64,000 bases of DNA, from NCBI GenBank assembly GCA_947452455.1, contig CANGBX010000005.1, positions 62,001 to 126,000 on the forward strand, given 5' to 3'. Both the position numbers and the translations under genes were made by a program. Under the pieces are notes generated by a model that had not been told where the DNA came from, did no database searches, and saw nothing but the letters and a program-made list of their open reading frames with translations. The DNA comes from Beijerinckiaceae bacterium. GTDB taxonomy: Bacteria > Pseudomonadota > Alphaproteobacteria > Rhizobiales > Beijerinckiaceae. This document shows, piece after piece, positions 16,369 to 26,879 of this stretch. Position 1 is the first letter of the stretch, and each line of letters begins with the position of its first letter.

Positions 16369-18141
16369 ATGTCGAAGCAGATGACTGGAGCCGAAATGGT
16401 CGTCCAGGCCCTGAAGGATCAGGGGGTCGATACAATCTTCGGATATCCGGGCGGCGCGGTCCTGCCCATTTATGATGCCTTGTTCCAGCAGAACCAGGTC
16501 CAGCATGTGCTCGTGCGCCATGAACAGGGCGCCGCCCATGCGGCCGAAGGCCTTGCCCGCTCCACCGGCAAAGTCGGCTGCTTGCTCGTCACCTCGGGTC
16601 CCGGTGCCACCAATGCCATCACGGGTCTGGCTGATGCTTTGATGGATTCCATCCCGCTCGTTTGCATCACCGGTCAGGTGCCGACCCATCTCATCGGCTC
16701 GGACGCGTTCCAGGAATGCGATACGGTTGGCATTACGCGCCATTGCACCAAGCACAATTACCTTGTGCGCTCGGTGGAAGATCTGCCGCGCATTTTACAT
16801 GAGGCTTTCTGGGTCGCGTCCCACGGGCGTCCCGGTCCGGTGGTGATCGATATTCCGAAGGACGTGCAATTTGCCATGGGCACTTATGTCGGCCCGCAGA
16901 ATGTCCAGCACAAAACCTATCAGCCGCAGCTGAAGGGCGATCTCGAAAAGATCCGCGAAGCCGTGAAGATGATGGCTGGCGCCAAAAAGCCGGTCTTCTA
17001 TACGGGCGGTGGTGTGATCAATTCGGGTCCCGCGGCGTCCGAGCTTTTGCGCGAACTCGTCAAACTCACGGGCTTCCCGATCACCTCGACGCTGATGGGC
17101 CTTGGCTCTTATCCTGCCTCCGGCGCCAATTGGCTCGGCATGTTGGGCATGCACGGCACGTATGAAGCCAATCATACGATGCATGATTGCGATCTGATGA
17201 TCTGCGTGGGTGCGCGTTTTGATGACCGCATCACCGGACGACTGGACGCATTTTCGCCGGGCTCGAAAAAAATTCACATCGATATTGATCCCTCGTCGAT
17301 CAATAAGAATGTGAAAGTCGATCTCGCGATCATCGGCGATTGCGCGCATGTGCTCGAAGATATGGTTCGCATCTGGCGCCAAGATGCACCGCAGATCGAC
17401 AAGGCCGCGCTGAAAGATTGGTGGAAGCAGATCGATGTGTGGCGTGCAAAAAAGTCGCTCGCCTATCGTCCATCAAAGACCACGATCAAGCCGCAATATG
17501 CAATCGAGCGCCTGTATGAATTGACGAAGAACCGCAACACTTACATCACGACCGAAGTCGGTCAGCACCAGATGTGGGCCGCGCAATTCTATCATTTCGA
17601 AGAGCCCAACCGCTGGATGACCTCAGGTGGTCTTGGCACGATGGGTTATGGTCTGCCGGCCGCCGTGGGCGTGCAGATGGCCCATCCCGATGCGCTCGTC
17701 ATCGATATTGCGGGTGAAGCATCCATCCTGATGAACATGCAGGAAATGTCGACAGCACTGCAATATCGCCTGCCGGTGAAGATCTTCATTCTGAACAATG
17801 AATATATGGGCATGGTGCGCCAGTGGCAGCAATTGCTGCATGGTGGCCGCTATTCCAATTCTTACTCCGAAGCTTTGCCTGACTTTGTGAAACTGGCGGA
17901 AGCCTATGGTGGTCATGGCATTCGCTGTTCTGACCCTGACAAGCTGGATGCTGCGATCATGGAAATGATCGAGTCACCCAAGGCCGTCATTTTCGATTGC
18001 CTCGTCGAGAAGGAAGAGAACTGCTTCCCGATGATCCCGTCAGGCAAGGCGCATAATGAAATGCTGCTCGCTGAACTTGGTGATGATGCCGGTATTGAAA
18101 TCGGCTCTGTCATCGATGAGCGCGGCAAGTTGCTGGTCTGA
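16369..18141 (+). CDS. ilvB: Acetolactate synthase large subunit
   Basis: The 590-residue ThDP enzyme joins pyruvate with pyruvate or 2-oxobutyrate, the first step of branched-chain amino acid synthesis. Visible: DTIFGYPGGAVLPIYDAL, the catalytic Glu in VLVRHEQGAAHAAEG, GPGATNAITG, and the ThDP/Mg region with GEAS in place of GDGS (VIDIAGEASILMNMQEMSTALQY). The C-terminus is typical. ilvN starts 27 nt later. A candidate attenuator precedes it. Confidence 0.97.
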   Translation: MSKQMTGAEMVVQALKDQGVDTIFGYPGGAVLPIYDALFQQNQVQHVLVRHEQGAAHAAEGLARSTGKVGCLLVTSGPGATNAITGLADALMDSIPLVCITGQVPTHLIGSDAFQECDTVGITRHCTKHNYLVRSVEDLPRILHEAFWVASHGRPGPVVIDIPKDVQFAMGTYVGPQNVQHKTYQPQLKGDLEKIREAVKMMAGAKKPVFYTGGGVINSGPAASELLRELVKLTGFPITSTLMGLGSYPASGANWLGMLGMHGTYEANHTMHDCDLMICVGARFDDRITGRLDAFSPGSKKIHIDIDPSSINKNVKVDLAIIGDCAHVLEDMVRIWRQDAPQIDKAALKDWWKQIDVWRAKKSLAYRPSKTTIKPQYAIERLYELTKNRNTYITTEVGQHQMWAAQFYHFEEPNRWMTSGGLGTMGYGLPAAVGVQMAHPDALVIDIAGEASILMNMQEMSTALQYRLPVKIFILNNEYMGMVRQWQQLLHGGRYSNSYSEALPDFVKLAEAYGGHGIRCSDPDKLDAAIMEMIESPKAVIFDCLVEKEENCFPMIPSGKAHNEMLLAELGDDAGIEIGSVIDERGKLLV

Positions 18142-18168
18142 TTGGCGGAAGAGAGAAGGTCGAAAACA

Positions 18169-18720
18169 ATGAACGCACCCGCTATCCCGCCCTCACCCTA
18201 TTCGTCGGCACTGGGCAAATCGAACATCGAACGCCATACGCTTTCGGTGCTTGTCGACAATGAACCCGGCGTGCTCGCGCGCGTCGTTGGTCTGTTCTCG
18301 GGCCGTGGCTATAATATCGAAAGCCTGACCGTCGCCGAAGTGGCTCATGGCGAACATTTGTCACGCATCACCATTGTCACCTCCGGCCCGCCGGAAGCGA
18401 TTGAACAGGTCGGCCACCAGCTCGAGCGCCTCGTGCCCGTGCATCATGTGATTGATCTGACGATGGCCAAGAAGAGCATCGAGCGCGAGCTTGCGATGGT
18501 GAAGGTGCGCGGCAAGGGCGATGACCGTGTCGAGGCCTTGCAAGTGGCGGACGCTTTCCGTGCGCGTGTCATTGATGCGACGACCGAAAGCTTCGTGTTC
18601 GAGCTGACCGGCAATGCCGAGAAGATCGACCAGTTTGTCGAGCTGATGCGCCCCATCGGGCTCGTCGAAGTCTCCCGCACGGGGGTCGCCGCCATTTCGC
18701 GGGGGCCGGAGCCGATTTGA
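18169..18720 (+). CDS. ilvN: Acetolactate synthase small regulatory subunit
   Basis: The 183-residue ACT-domain protein (RHTLSVLVDNEPGVLARVVG, FSGRGYNIESLTVAEV) is the regulatory subunit that binds valine for feedback control and stimulates IlvB. A second domain follows (ERELAMVKVRGKG, DATTESFVFELTG). Start ATG 18169 has AGAGAAGG upstream; a TTG 27 nt earlier is weaker. It may equally be called ilvH. Confidence 0.95.
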   Translation: MNAPAIPPSPYSSALGKSNIERHTLSVLVDNEPGVLARVVGLFSGRGYNIESLTVAEVAHGEHLSRITIVTSGPPEAIEQVGHQLERLVPVHHVIDLTMAKKSIERELAMVKVRGKGDDRVEALQVADAFRARVIDATTESFVFELTGNAEKIDQFVELMRPIGLVEVSRTGVAAISRGPEPI

Positions 18721-19983
<1,263 letters not shown>

Positions 19984-20013
19984 TCTTCCCAAGCGGAAAG
20001 GTCTGGAAAAGTG

Positions 20014-20040
20014 AGGCCGGAGCGCAAGCTCCGGCCTTTG
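20014..20040 (+). terminator. Intrinsic terminator after ilvC
   Basis: AGGCCGGAGC and GCTCCGGCCT pair perfectly around GCAA, followed by TTGTCG; the T-run is short. Confidence 0.75.
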
Positions 20041-20107
20041 TCGTATTGGCAAAGCCGCACTGTCACTGTAACGTAATATGAAACTGTCATTCTAACTCTA
20101 GAAATAT

Positions 20108-20121
20108 CAACCACTTGGTTG
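20108..20121. promoter_or_regulatory. Operator-like palindrome
   Basis: CAACCA-CT-TGGTTG is a perfect 6-2-6 palindrome in AT-rich DNA, 47 nt before the SnoaL-like gene. Spacing and symmetry suit a TetR-type dimer site, but no regulator gene is adjacent. Confidence 0.35.
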
Positions 20122-20167
20122 TATATTTTGATTTTTACAACCGCTCATTGATTAATCTTTTTCAGAC

Positions 20168-20635
20168 ATGGATTTCCGCAAAATGTCGGGACGCGCACTT
20201 TCAGCGGCATTGGCCGACCACGTTCTTGGCTTGCGGGCAGATCGTCATTTTGAGCGTCTACAAGATATATTGGGCACGCGTGTTCATTACCAATTGGCGG
20301 GCGACCGGCGTCTGATGCCCTATGCGGGCACGTTTCATGGCCTCACCGATACTTGCGTCGCCTTTCAAGCACTCGATGTGGAATTTGAAATGCGCCAGCT
20401 CGAAATCGGTCAGGTGCTGGCCGAAAATGCGAGCGCTGCCGTGCGCTGGCAGGCGCGCTGGATCAATCGTGGCACGCGCGATCAAGCTTTGATCCGCGGT
20501 TTCACCCATTTCCGATTTGCCGATGGTCTCGTCATTGAATGGGCAGATTTCATCGACACGGCCACGGCCTCTTATCTCGCAGGCTGGATGCCCGACATGC
20601 CGGCCTTTGCCATGGCAGGGCCAGCTCAAGACTGA
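20168..20635 (+). CDS. SnoaL/NTF2-like domain protein
   Basis: A 155-residue protein with the pattern of a SnoaL-like cone-shaped fold: HFERLQDILGTRVHYQLAGDRRLMPYAGTFHG, then RWQARWINRGTRDQALIRGFTHFRFADGL in two strands and VIEWADFIDTATASYL. Such proteins include isomerases, hydrolases and non-catalytic binding proteins. No metal site or catalytic residue can be assigned. It sits alone between ilvC and phzF. Confidence 0.7.
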   Translation: MDFRKMSGRALSAALADHVLGLRADRHFERLQDILGTRVHYQLAGDRRLMPYAGTFHGLTDTCVAFQALDVEFEMRQLEIGQVLAENASAAVRWQARWINRGTRDQALIRGFTHFRFADGLVIEWADFIDTATASYLAGWMPDMPAFAMAGPAQD

Positions 20636-20703
20636 GTCTCTGGACAGTCACGCTTTCCTCTCGCGCAAGCCTCGCCTAGTTTGGATGCTCCACAGGAGAG
20701 GCT

Positions 20704-21615
20704 ATGGCGCGCCGTTTCAACACGTTGGATGTTTTCACCACCACACCACTTGCGGGCAATCCGTTGGCTGTGGTGCGCGATGCCGATGGGCTGGATGATG
20801 GCGCCATGCAAAGAATTGCGCGCGAGTTCAACCTGTCGGAGACGGTCTTTCTGTTGCCGCCGCGTGATCCCGTGAATACGGCACGCGCGCGCATTTTTAC
20901 GCCGTCTCGCGAATTGCCTTTTGCAGGTCATCCCACCATTGGCGCGGCTGTTCTCATCGGGCTGACCGAAGCACAAGGTTTGATGCAGAGCCAAGATATT
21001 TTGATCGCCTTGGAAGAAGAGATAGGTCTGATCTCCTGCACCGTTGGCTATGACCGAAACGGCATTGCGCGCGCCTCTTTCGCTTTGCCAAAATTGCCTG
21101 CACCTACCGGACAGGCCGGACAAAGCCTTTTCATCGCGCAAGCTTTGGGACTCGATGAAAGCGACATAGGTTTTGGCCAGCACATGCCCACCATTTTCTC
21201 TGCCGGCAATCCTTTCTGCTTTGTGCCGGTTGCCACGCGTGCAGCCATGTCCCGCGCCAAGCCGGATGCAGCTTTATGGCATGCAGCCTTTGGACATATG
21301 GAGCGCGGCGCTTGTTATCTCTACACGCGGGAATGTGTGGCACCTGATCACCACTTTCATGCGCGCATGTTTGCGCCGGGGCTTGGTATTGCTGAGGATC
21401 CTGCAACAGGCTCGGCCGTGGCGGCTTTTGCAGGCGTGCTGATGGCGCATGACAAGCCCGCTGATGGTGCGCATATGTTTATGATAGAACAGGGCTACGA
21501 GATGGGCCGCCCGAGCCTGATCTCGCTTGGCCTTGATGTGCTGGATGGGAAATTGATGGAAGCCTCAATTGGCGGCAGTGCCGTTATGGTGCAAGAGGGG
21601 ACGCTACGCCTGTGA
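20704..21615 (+). CDS. PhzF family isomerase/epimerase
   Basis: A 303-residue protein with the diaminopimelate-epimerase-like PhzF fold: NTLDVFTTTPLAGNPLAVV, the catalytic Glu in NLSETVFLLPP, FTPSRELPFAGHPTIGAA, and DPATGSAVAAFAG near the C-terminus. Family members isomerise small acids; in phenazine producers PhzF acts on DHHA, but no phenazine genes are here, so substrate is unknown. Ends just before repeat copy 3. Confidence 0.9.
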   Translation: MARRFNTLDVFTTTPLAGNPLAVVRDADGLDDGAMQRIAREFNLSETVFLLPPRDPVNTARARIFTPSRELPFAGHPTIGAAVLIGLTEAQGLMQSQDILIALEEEIGLISCTVGYDRNGIARASFALPKLPAPTGQAGQSLFIAQALGLDESDIGFGQHMPTIFSAGNPFCFVPVATRAAMSRAKPDAALWHAAFGHMERGACYLYTRECVAPDHHFHARMFAPGLGIAEDPATGSAVAAFAGVLMAHDKPADGAHMFMIEQGYEMGRPSLISLGLDVLDGKLMEASIGGSAVMVQEGTLRL

Positions 21616-21624
21616 CATCTCCCC

Positions 21625-21709
21625 CGTCATTGCGAGGAGTGCGGCGACGAAGCAATCAAGGCGACCCACGTGAGGCCTCTGGATTGCTTCGCTGCGCTCG
21701 CAATGACGG
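21625..21709. repeat. Dispersed palindromic repeat, copy 3
   Basis: It begins CGTCATTGCGAGGAG and ends CTCGCAATGACGG. Arms: GAAGCAATCAAGG and CTCTGGATTGCTTCG. It ends 17 nt before the NUDIX start and would sit in its 5' leader. Confidence 0.8.
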
Positions 21710-21726
21710 CGAAGAGGATGCGCGTC

Positions 21727-22428
21727 ATGAATAAATTTGACATCAGGCCCGTTCGCACCATCGACATTCATTTGGCTGATTATGATTGGCCTTTCTTGCG
21801 CGAAGCCCGACGCGACATCGATTCATTCTGGCAAGATCTCTCCGCGCACAAGCCGCATGTCTATGATGGGCGTGTGCTGCTGATGCATGAGCATGAATGG
21901 CGGGGCGAGGCTTTTCATGGGCTTGCGTTTGAAACGTCTTACAGCGCTTTCATGACATGGAAGCGGCTTGGCTTTCCTGATGCGCGCGTGACAAATTTTT
22001 TCGGCATGGCCGCTTTGCGCACGCAAGATGGCGCTTTTCTTTTGGGCGAAATGGGTTCGCATACGGCCAATGCAGGACAAAGCTATTTTCCGGCCGGCAC
22101 ACCCGAGCCCGCAGATGTGATGGGCACGCAAGTCGATCTGGCGGCATCTGTCACACGCGAATGTCTGGAAGAGACAGGGCTTGCGCTCAGTGATCTTGAT
22201 TTGCGCGACCAATGGACGGCGGTGGTCACGCGCGGGCAAGTCGCTTTCATGCGTGATTTGCGCCTGCCGATGGATGCGCAAAATGCAAAGCGCCGCATTG
22301 AAGACAATCTGGCGCAAGAAGAGACGCCGGAATTTTCACACATTCATATTGTGCGTGAGCCCAAGGATGCGCACGGCCTGACCATGCCATCCTTCATGCA
22401 GCCCTTCCTCGACCACGCTTTCGCTTAA
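21727..22428 (+). CDS. NUDIX hydrolase-like protein
   Basis: The 233-residue protein has a Nudix-helix core (RECLEETGL) with the REUxEExGU half of the motif intact. The N-terminal half of the Nudix box is not canonical: the usual Gly and first Glu cannot be placed in VMGTQVDLAASVT. FPDARVTNFFGMAALRTQDGAFLLGEMGSHTA (two strands) precedes it. A nucleotide-sugar or other diphosphate substrate is possible. ATG 21727 was chosen because GAAGAGG lies 9 nt upstream. Its stop shares TTAA with the convergent lipoprotein gene. Confidence 0.8.
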   Translation: MNKFDIRPVRTIDIHLADYDWPFLREARRDIDSFWQDLSAHKPHVYDGRVLLMHEHEWRGEAFHGLAFETSYSAFMTWKRLGFPDARVTNFFGMAALRTQDGAFLLGEMGSHTANAGQSYFPAGTPEPADVMGTQVDLAASVTRECLEETGLALSDLDLRDQWTAVVTRGQVAFMRDLRLPMDAQNAKRRIEDNLAQEETPEFSHIHIVREPKDAHGLTMPSFMQPFLDHAFA

Positions 22429-22778
22429 TTGTTCGTCGGGTAGCCGTGGCGTGCCTTGTTGGCTGCGACCATGGCGCGCGCTTCTCCATCGCGGCCGCCA
22501 GTGCAGGCGGCGCGCACGGGCTCCAGCTCTTTCTGGATCTGGTTGTAGACGCGCTCCGCCACATTGCCGCTTTCCCAATCGGCTTTCAGCACCGCGTCAT
22601 AGCGCCCGATGACGGCCGCACAGCCATCGCCCTGGGGCAAGACGACAACCGGAAAATCTGTCGCCGCATAGGCGCCCGGCCGCTGGGAGGGCACGGCGGC
22701 CTGAGGCGCGCGGGCCTCATTGCAGGCAGCAAGGAGTGGCAGGGCGAGCAGAAGCAGGGCAGGGCGCAGCAAGGTCAT
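22425..22778 (-). CDS. Small putative lipoprotein
   Basis: A 117-residue protein with a signal peptide and lipobox (RPALLLLALPLLAAC, Cys ~19-20), then a Pro/Ala-rich linker and a soluble domain containing two cysteines (GDGCAAVIGRY and RAACTGGRDG). Function unknown. The gene converges on the NUDIX gene with a 4-nt TTAA overlap. Confidence 0.75.
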   Translation of the reverse strand: MTLLRPALLLLALPLLAACNEARAPQAAVPSQRPGAYAATDFPVVVLPQGDGCAAVIGRYDAVLKADWESGNVAERVYNQIQKELEPVRAACTGGRDGEARAMVAANKARHGYPTNN

Positions 22779-22939
22779 GGTGAGGGTCGAATCCTTGAAA
22801 ATCATCTGGCTTAACCATTTCCCGCGCTCAAGGTCTGGTCAAGCGCGGCTATGGAGCTCGGCATCTTGCGGGGGTCGGGGTGCATCGGCTAAGAAAGTGG
22901 AGACGGCCAGTGGGGCCATTTGTGACCAGCGAGGGTTTT

Positions 22940-23047
22940 GTGGCGACATTTGCCACCAGCAAGATTGTGATAGACGCGCCGGCCTTTGCCGCCTGCGGCC
23001 GCACAGTGCTGCCCACGCTGAAGCTGCTTCTTCTTAGCCGCCCCTGA
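22940..23047 (+). CDS. leuA leader peptide (leuL-type)
   Basis: A short frame upstream of leuA ends with TVLPTLKLLLLSRP and a TGA: six leucines within 11 residues (positions 23006-23041), including four consecutive Leu codons (CTG CTT CTT CTT). Such clusters are the sensor of leucine-specific transcription attenuation. The start is uncertain: GTG 22940 with GAGGG just upstream is my choice; GTG 22922, 22967 or 23006 are alternatives. leuA starts 97 nt downstream. Confidence 0.72.
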   Translation: MATFATSKIVIDAPAFAACGRTVLPTLKLLLLSRP

Positions 23048-23144
23048 GCGCCGTCCGGGCTTTTGCCTGGGTGCTTAGGGGTTCGAGCGCAACGAAGATC
23101 AGCCAAGCCGCCGGTTCCGGCGCGACAGATTCAGGACAGATAAA
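23048..23144 (+). promoter_or_regulatory. Putative leuA attenuator region
   Basis: Between leader stop and leuA are a GTCCGGGC-TTTT-GCCTGGGT type stem (about 23054-23075) and CGCCGG-TT-CCGGCG (about 23109-23122). These could form alternative structures depending on ribosome stalling at the Leu codons. No strong T-run is seen, so termination may be Rho-assisted or translational. Confidence 0.45.
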
Positions 23145-24734
23145 ATGGCCAGCCCGAACGACATGAATGACATCAGCCGCGACCGCGTGGTGATTTTCGA
23201 CACGACTTTGCGTGACGGCGAACAATCGCCCGGCGCCTCCATGACGCTGGATGAAAAGCTCGAAGTGGCGCAGCTGCTCGACGAGATGGGCGTTGATATT
23301 ATCGAAGCCGGTTTTCCGATTGCCTCGGAAGGCGACTTTGAAAGTGTATCGGCCATTGCCAAACTGGTGAAGAACGCCAGTGTGGCGGGCCTCGCCCGCG
23401 CTGCCAACAAAGATATTGATCGCGCGGGTGAAGCGCTGAAAGGCGCGGTGAACCCGCGCATCCATACGTTCATCTCCACGTCGCCTCTGCACATGAAATA
23501 TAAATTGCAGAAAGAGCCGGAAGAGGTGTTGGCGCTGGTGACCTCGCAAGTGCTGCGCGCGCGCAACCATGTCGAAAATGTCGAGTGGTCGGCGGAAGAT
23601 GGCACGCGCACGGAAATGGATTTCCTCTGCCGTTGTGTGGAAGCAGCCATCAAGGCTGGTGCCACGACCATCAATATTCCAGACACGGTTGGCTATACGG
23701 TGCCTGACGAATATGAGCATATTTTCCGCAGCGTGATTGAGCGCGTGCCCAATAGCGACAAGGCGATCTTCTCGGTTCATTGCCACAATGATCTGGGCTT
23801 GGCTGTGGCCAATACTTTGGCTGGCGTGCGCGGTGGTGCGCGCCAGATTGAATGCACGATCAACGGCATTGGCGAGCGCGCCGGCAATGCGGCGCTGGAA
23901 GAAGTCGTCATGGCTTTGCGCACACGCTCGGATGTGCTGCCCTATTCCAACAGAATAGAGACGACCATGCTGATGCGCGCCTCAAAGCTCGTCTCGGCTG
24001 TCACCTCTTTCCCGGTGCAATATAACAAGGCCATTGTTGGCCGTAATGCTTTTGCACATGAGAGCGGCATCCACCAGGATGGCATGCTGAAAAATGCGCA
24101 GACCTATGAGATTATGACGCCTGAAAGCGTCGGTGTGCAGAAGACTTCGCTCGTCATGGGCAAACATTCGGGCCGCCATGCTTTCAAGGAAAAGCTGAAA
24201 GACTTGGGCTATACGCTCGGCGACAATGCGCTGGAAGATGCGTTCAAGCGGTTCAAGGATCTCGCTGACCGCAAGAAGATTGTCTATGACGAAGACATCG
24301 AAGCTTTGGTCGATGATGAAATCGGCCATGCGGGTGAGCGCATCAAAGTCGTGGATCTCGCCGTTGTGGCGGGCACCAAGGGCCCGCAATCAGCCGAGCT
24401 CACACTCGATATTGAAGGCCAACAAGTGAGCCATCAATCAACCGGCAACGGGCCGGTGGATGCGATTTTCAATTGCATTCACGCGCTCGTGCCACACACC
24501 GCCGTGCTCGAACTCTACCAAGTGCATGCAGTGACAGAAGGCACGGATGCGCAAGCAGAAGTCTCTGTGCGCCTTCATGAAGACGGGCGCTCTGTGACGG
24601 CCAAAGGCGCCGACCCCGATACGCTGGTGGCATCAGCACGCGCCTATATTGCAGCGCTCAACAAGCTGATGGTGAAGCGCCGCCGCTCGCGCCCGGAAGA
24701 GATTGAGCCGGGCGTGCGGGCGATCACGCCCTGA
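23145..24734 (+). CDS. leuA: 2-isopropylmalate synthase
   Basis: The 529-residue enzyme condenses 2-oxoisovalerate with acetyl-CoA, the first committed step to leucine. Visible: [16 protein letters not shown] (metal site), the [20 protein letters not shown] metal-binding segment, [28 protein letters not shown], and the C-terminal LeuA regulatory domain (residues ~400-510) that mediates leucine inhibition. It is preceded by a Leu-rich leader and followed by a terminator-like stem. Confidence 0.97.
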   Translation: MASPNDMNDISRDRVVIFDTTLRDGEQSPGASMTLDEKLEVAQLLDEMGVDIIEAGFPIASEGDFESVSAIAKLVKNASVAGLARAANKDIDRAGEALKGAVNPRIHTFISTSPLHMKYKLQKEPEEVLALVTSQVLRARNHVENVEWSAEDGTRTEMDFLCRCVEAAIKAGATTINIPDTVGYTVPDEYEHIFRSVIERVPNSDKAIFSVHCHNDLGLAVANTLAGVRGGARQIECTINGIGERAGNAALEEVVMALRTRSDVLPYSNRIETTMLMRASKLVSAVTSFPVQYNKAIVGRNAFAHESGIHQDGMLKNAQTYEIMTPESVGVQKTSLVMGKHSGRHAFKEKLKDLGYTLGDNALEDAFKRFKDLADRKKIVYDEDIEALVDDEIGHAGERIKVVDLAVVAGTKGPQSAELTLDIEGQQVSHQSTGNGPVDAIFNCIHALVPHTAVLELYQVHAVTEGTDAQAEVSVRLHEDGRSVTAKGADPDTLVASARAYIAALNKLMVKRRRSRPEEIEPGVRAITP

Positions 24735-24751
24735 GCTGTTGAAAGAAGAGG

Positions 24752-24779
24752 GAAAAGACGGCTGAAATGTCGTCTTTTC
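24752..24779 (+). terminator. Terminator-like stem after leuA
   Basis: GAAAAGACG and CGTCTTTTC pair around GCTGAAATGT; the right arm supplies the T-run. It lies 17 nt past the leuA stop. Confidence 0.65.
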
Positions 24780-24860
24780 GCCTTGCGCGCTCTGGACAGG
24801 GGGAGGGGCCTTTGGTACACCCCCGCTCGCTGGTCACAACGTGATCCAGCACACTTCGAT

Positions 24861-24955
<95 letters not shown>

Positions 24956-24960
<5 letters not shown>

Positions 24961-25246
24961 TTACTGCCTTTTCGGGTAGCGCTTCGGCGTGCCTGAAAAA
25001 GGTATAAACTGGTATAAACTCAAAGTCGGTCCCAGCGACCGTAGTAATGAGTTGCCAGAAGCTCTGTCAGCGCCCCACCTGACCAGTGGCAGTCGGCGTC
25101 GTGATGATTGGTATGATCCTAAGATTGAACCTGTGAGCGAAGCGAGCCTCGCGTAGCGAGCAGCTACATGCTAACTGACCGAAAGCAGCGCTTTAGCTGG
25201 ATGGTTCTAAGGCGCAATGGACCTCTTTGCAGATTGACCACACCTG
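24956..25246. other. Non-coding left flank of the island
   Basis: No gene is seen. It holds the perfect tandem repeat GGTATAAACT x2 (25001-25020), resembling integrase arm-type sites, and a low-complexity GCGAAGCGAG/CTCGCGTAGCGAGC stretch (about 25137-25163) able to form a stem. Confidence 0.6.
25001..25020. repeat. 10-bp tandem repeat, possible integrase arm sites
   Basis: GGTATAAACT occurs twice without spacing. Related AGTATAAACC and TTATAAACT lie at 32736-32759 beside the full-length integrase. Repeats of this kind at both ends suit integrase arm binding. Confidence 0.5.
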
Positions 25247-26728
25247 ATGGCTTCCATCAAGGACGAGCTATTTCTCAGAAAGCTGCTGCTGATTGTTCCA
25301 GCGGTGCACGTGTTTGTATGGATTTTGTTGCCGACCCTCCTTGAGGGTTCTTTGCGCCTAGATGCCGCTGAAGGAATGACTGATGGTTCTGAATGGCAGC
25401 TATCCTACCCCAAACATCCACCATTTTCTGAATGGCTGACTGCGATCGCTTGGTATGCGGGTCCAGCCCGATATCCTGCATTGTATTTTATTGCGCAAAT
25501 GCTTGCAGTTGGGTCTGTTGTTATTATCTCGCGCTGGATGTTGTCGCGTTTTGATGCTGCATCCGCATTTCTTGTGCTGATTGCGGGATTAGTCTCTCCG
25601 TTTGCAACTTACATCCCAATACAACTCAACCATAACATCGGGGTGATGCCATTTTGGGCACTAATCCTCGTAAGTGGTTGGGCGGCGTTTAACACCGATA
25701 GGATCATAATCTGGGTTGCGTTTGGCTTTTCTGTCGGATTTGGCTTGTGGGCTAAGTATTCGGTTCTTCATCTTGTGGCACCGCTTGGCTTGGTGTTCTT
25801 CATCATCCCTGATTGGCGCAGAAGACTAATGGGCGCGGGTCCTTGGATTGCGGCTTTAGTCGCTATTCTGATTATTCTGCCACACGCTATTGATGTTTGG
25901 ATGAAAGGCGGATCTACCATCAAATATGCATCACAGCACTTGCATTTAACGCCACGCGAGGTTTTTGGTTTTTCTTTCAATATGCTTATGAATTTTGCAA
26001 TTATGCTTTTGTTCGCAAGCATTCCTTTCATAGTAGCATCTGGTGTCAGGGGGTTTTTTGCTGCAGCTTATAGAGCTCTAAACCCTGAGACGGCTTCATC
26101 TAAAGATTTGTTTTTGGCTGCTGTAACGTTTGGTCCGATGCTGCTCGTTGCTGCATCACCTGTGTTTGGTATTCGCCCGCGTCCGTTATGGATTACGCCT
26201 GTGATTGTGCCTATGATCGCATGGCTGGGAAATGTTTATAGCTATGTTGAGAAACCAAAATTACATCGCGCTCTTTGGGTGGCGGCAATTCTTTGGGTCA
26301 TTTTTGTGATCGATTATATGAGTACAATTCTCGTTCCGATACAGAACAATAAGGTCCAGTATTCTAATATTGATCATAAGAAGATTTCACGCATCGCTCG
26401 TGATTATTGGCGTGAAAATGGATCTGGTCGACTTTTTTATATCGTCACTACTGATCGACAGCGTTCAATTCACGCTGCTGGATCAATTGCGTTTGATCTG
26501 CCTCAAAGAGTTCACGTGTTTAATAGGGCGGATATTCAGTTTTCACCGTGGATTAGACCAAACGATGTTACTCGGCGCGGGGCTTTGGTTGTTGGGTCGC
26601 CAGATATTCCAGATGACTTCACGGTGAACGGGGCAATCGTAACAAAGCGCGTTCAAATTGAGACGCCAACAATTCGCGGTCGACTGCGTAATCCTATTGT
26701 TCTGGGTGTTGTCGAACCACGAAGCTAG
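25247..26728 (+). CDS. GT39-like polytopic membrane glycosyltransferase
   Basis: A 493-residue integral membrane protein with about ten hydrophobic segments up to residue ~365 and a soluble C-terminal domain. The first loop contains acidic and aromatic residues (DAAEGMTDGSEWQLSYPKHPPFSEW), like the catalytic loop of PMT/ArnT (GT39/GT83) enzymes: an acid near the first loop and the KHPP motif. These transfer sugars from polyprenyl phosphates to lipids or proteins in the periplasm; donor and acceptor are unknown. It is alone in its strand run and its codon use is more AT-rich than the core. Confidence 0.8.
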   Translation: MASIKDELFLRKLLLIVPAVHVFVWILLPTLLEGSLRLDAAEGMTDGSEWQLSYPKHPPFSEWLTAIAWYAGPARYPALYFIAQMLAVGSVVIISRWMLSRFDAASAFLVLIAGLVSPFATYIPIQLNHNIGVMPFWALILVSGWAAFNTDRIIIWVAFGFSVGFGLWAKYSVLHLVAPLGLVFFIIPDWRRRLMGAGPWIAALVAILIILPHAIDVWMKGGSTIKYASQHLHLTPREVFGFSFNMLMNFAIMLLFASIPFIVASGVRGFFAAAYRALNPETASSKDLFLAAVTFGPMLLVAASPVFGIRPRPLWITPVIVPMIAWLGNVYSYVEKPKLHRALWVAAILWVIFVIDYMSTILVPIQNNKVQYSNIDHKKISRIARDYWRENGSGRLFYIVTTDRQRSIHAAGSIAFDLPQRVHVFNRADIQFSPWIRPNDVTRRGALVVGSPDIPDDFTVNGAIVTKRVQIETPTIRGRLRNPIVLGVVEPRS

Positions 26729-26879
26729 GGGTGTCTATACGTTGTTTATGCGTAGTAACGAGTTACCCAAAACTCAGCCCCATCGCACGACCAGTCACCC
26801 CCAGCCACCACCAAACTCAACAATCCACAAGACGCCACGAGCGCAGCGAGTAATCGCGAAGCGATTGAACCATTCCCCA

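Noticed and set aside
20704-21615. Phenazine synthesis from the PhzF-like gene
   Set aside because: No other phz genes are nearby; PhzF-family proteins are widespread and have other roles.
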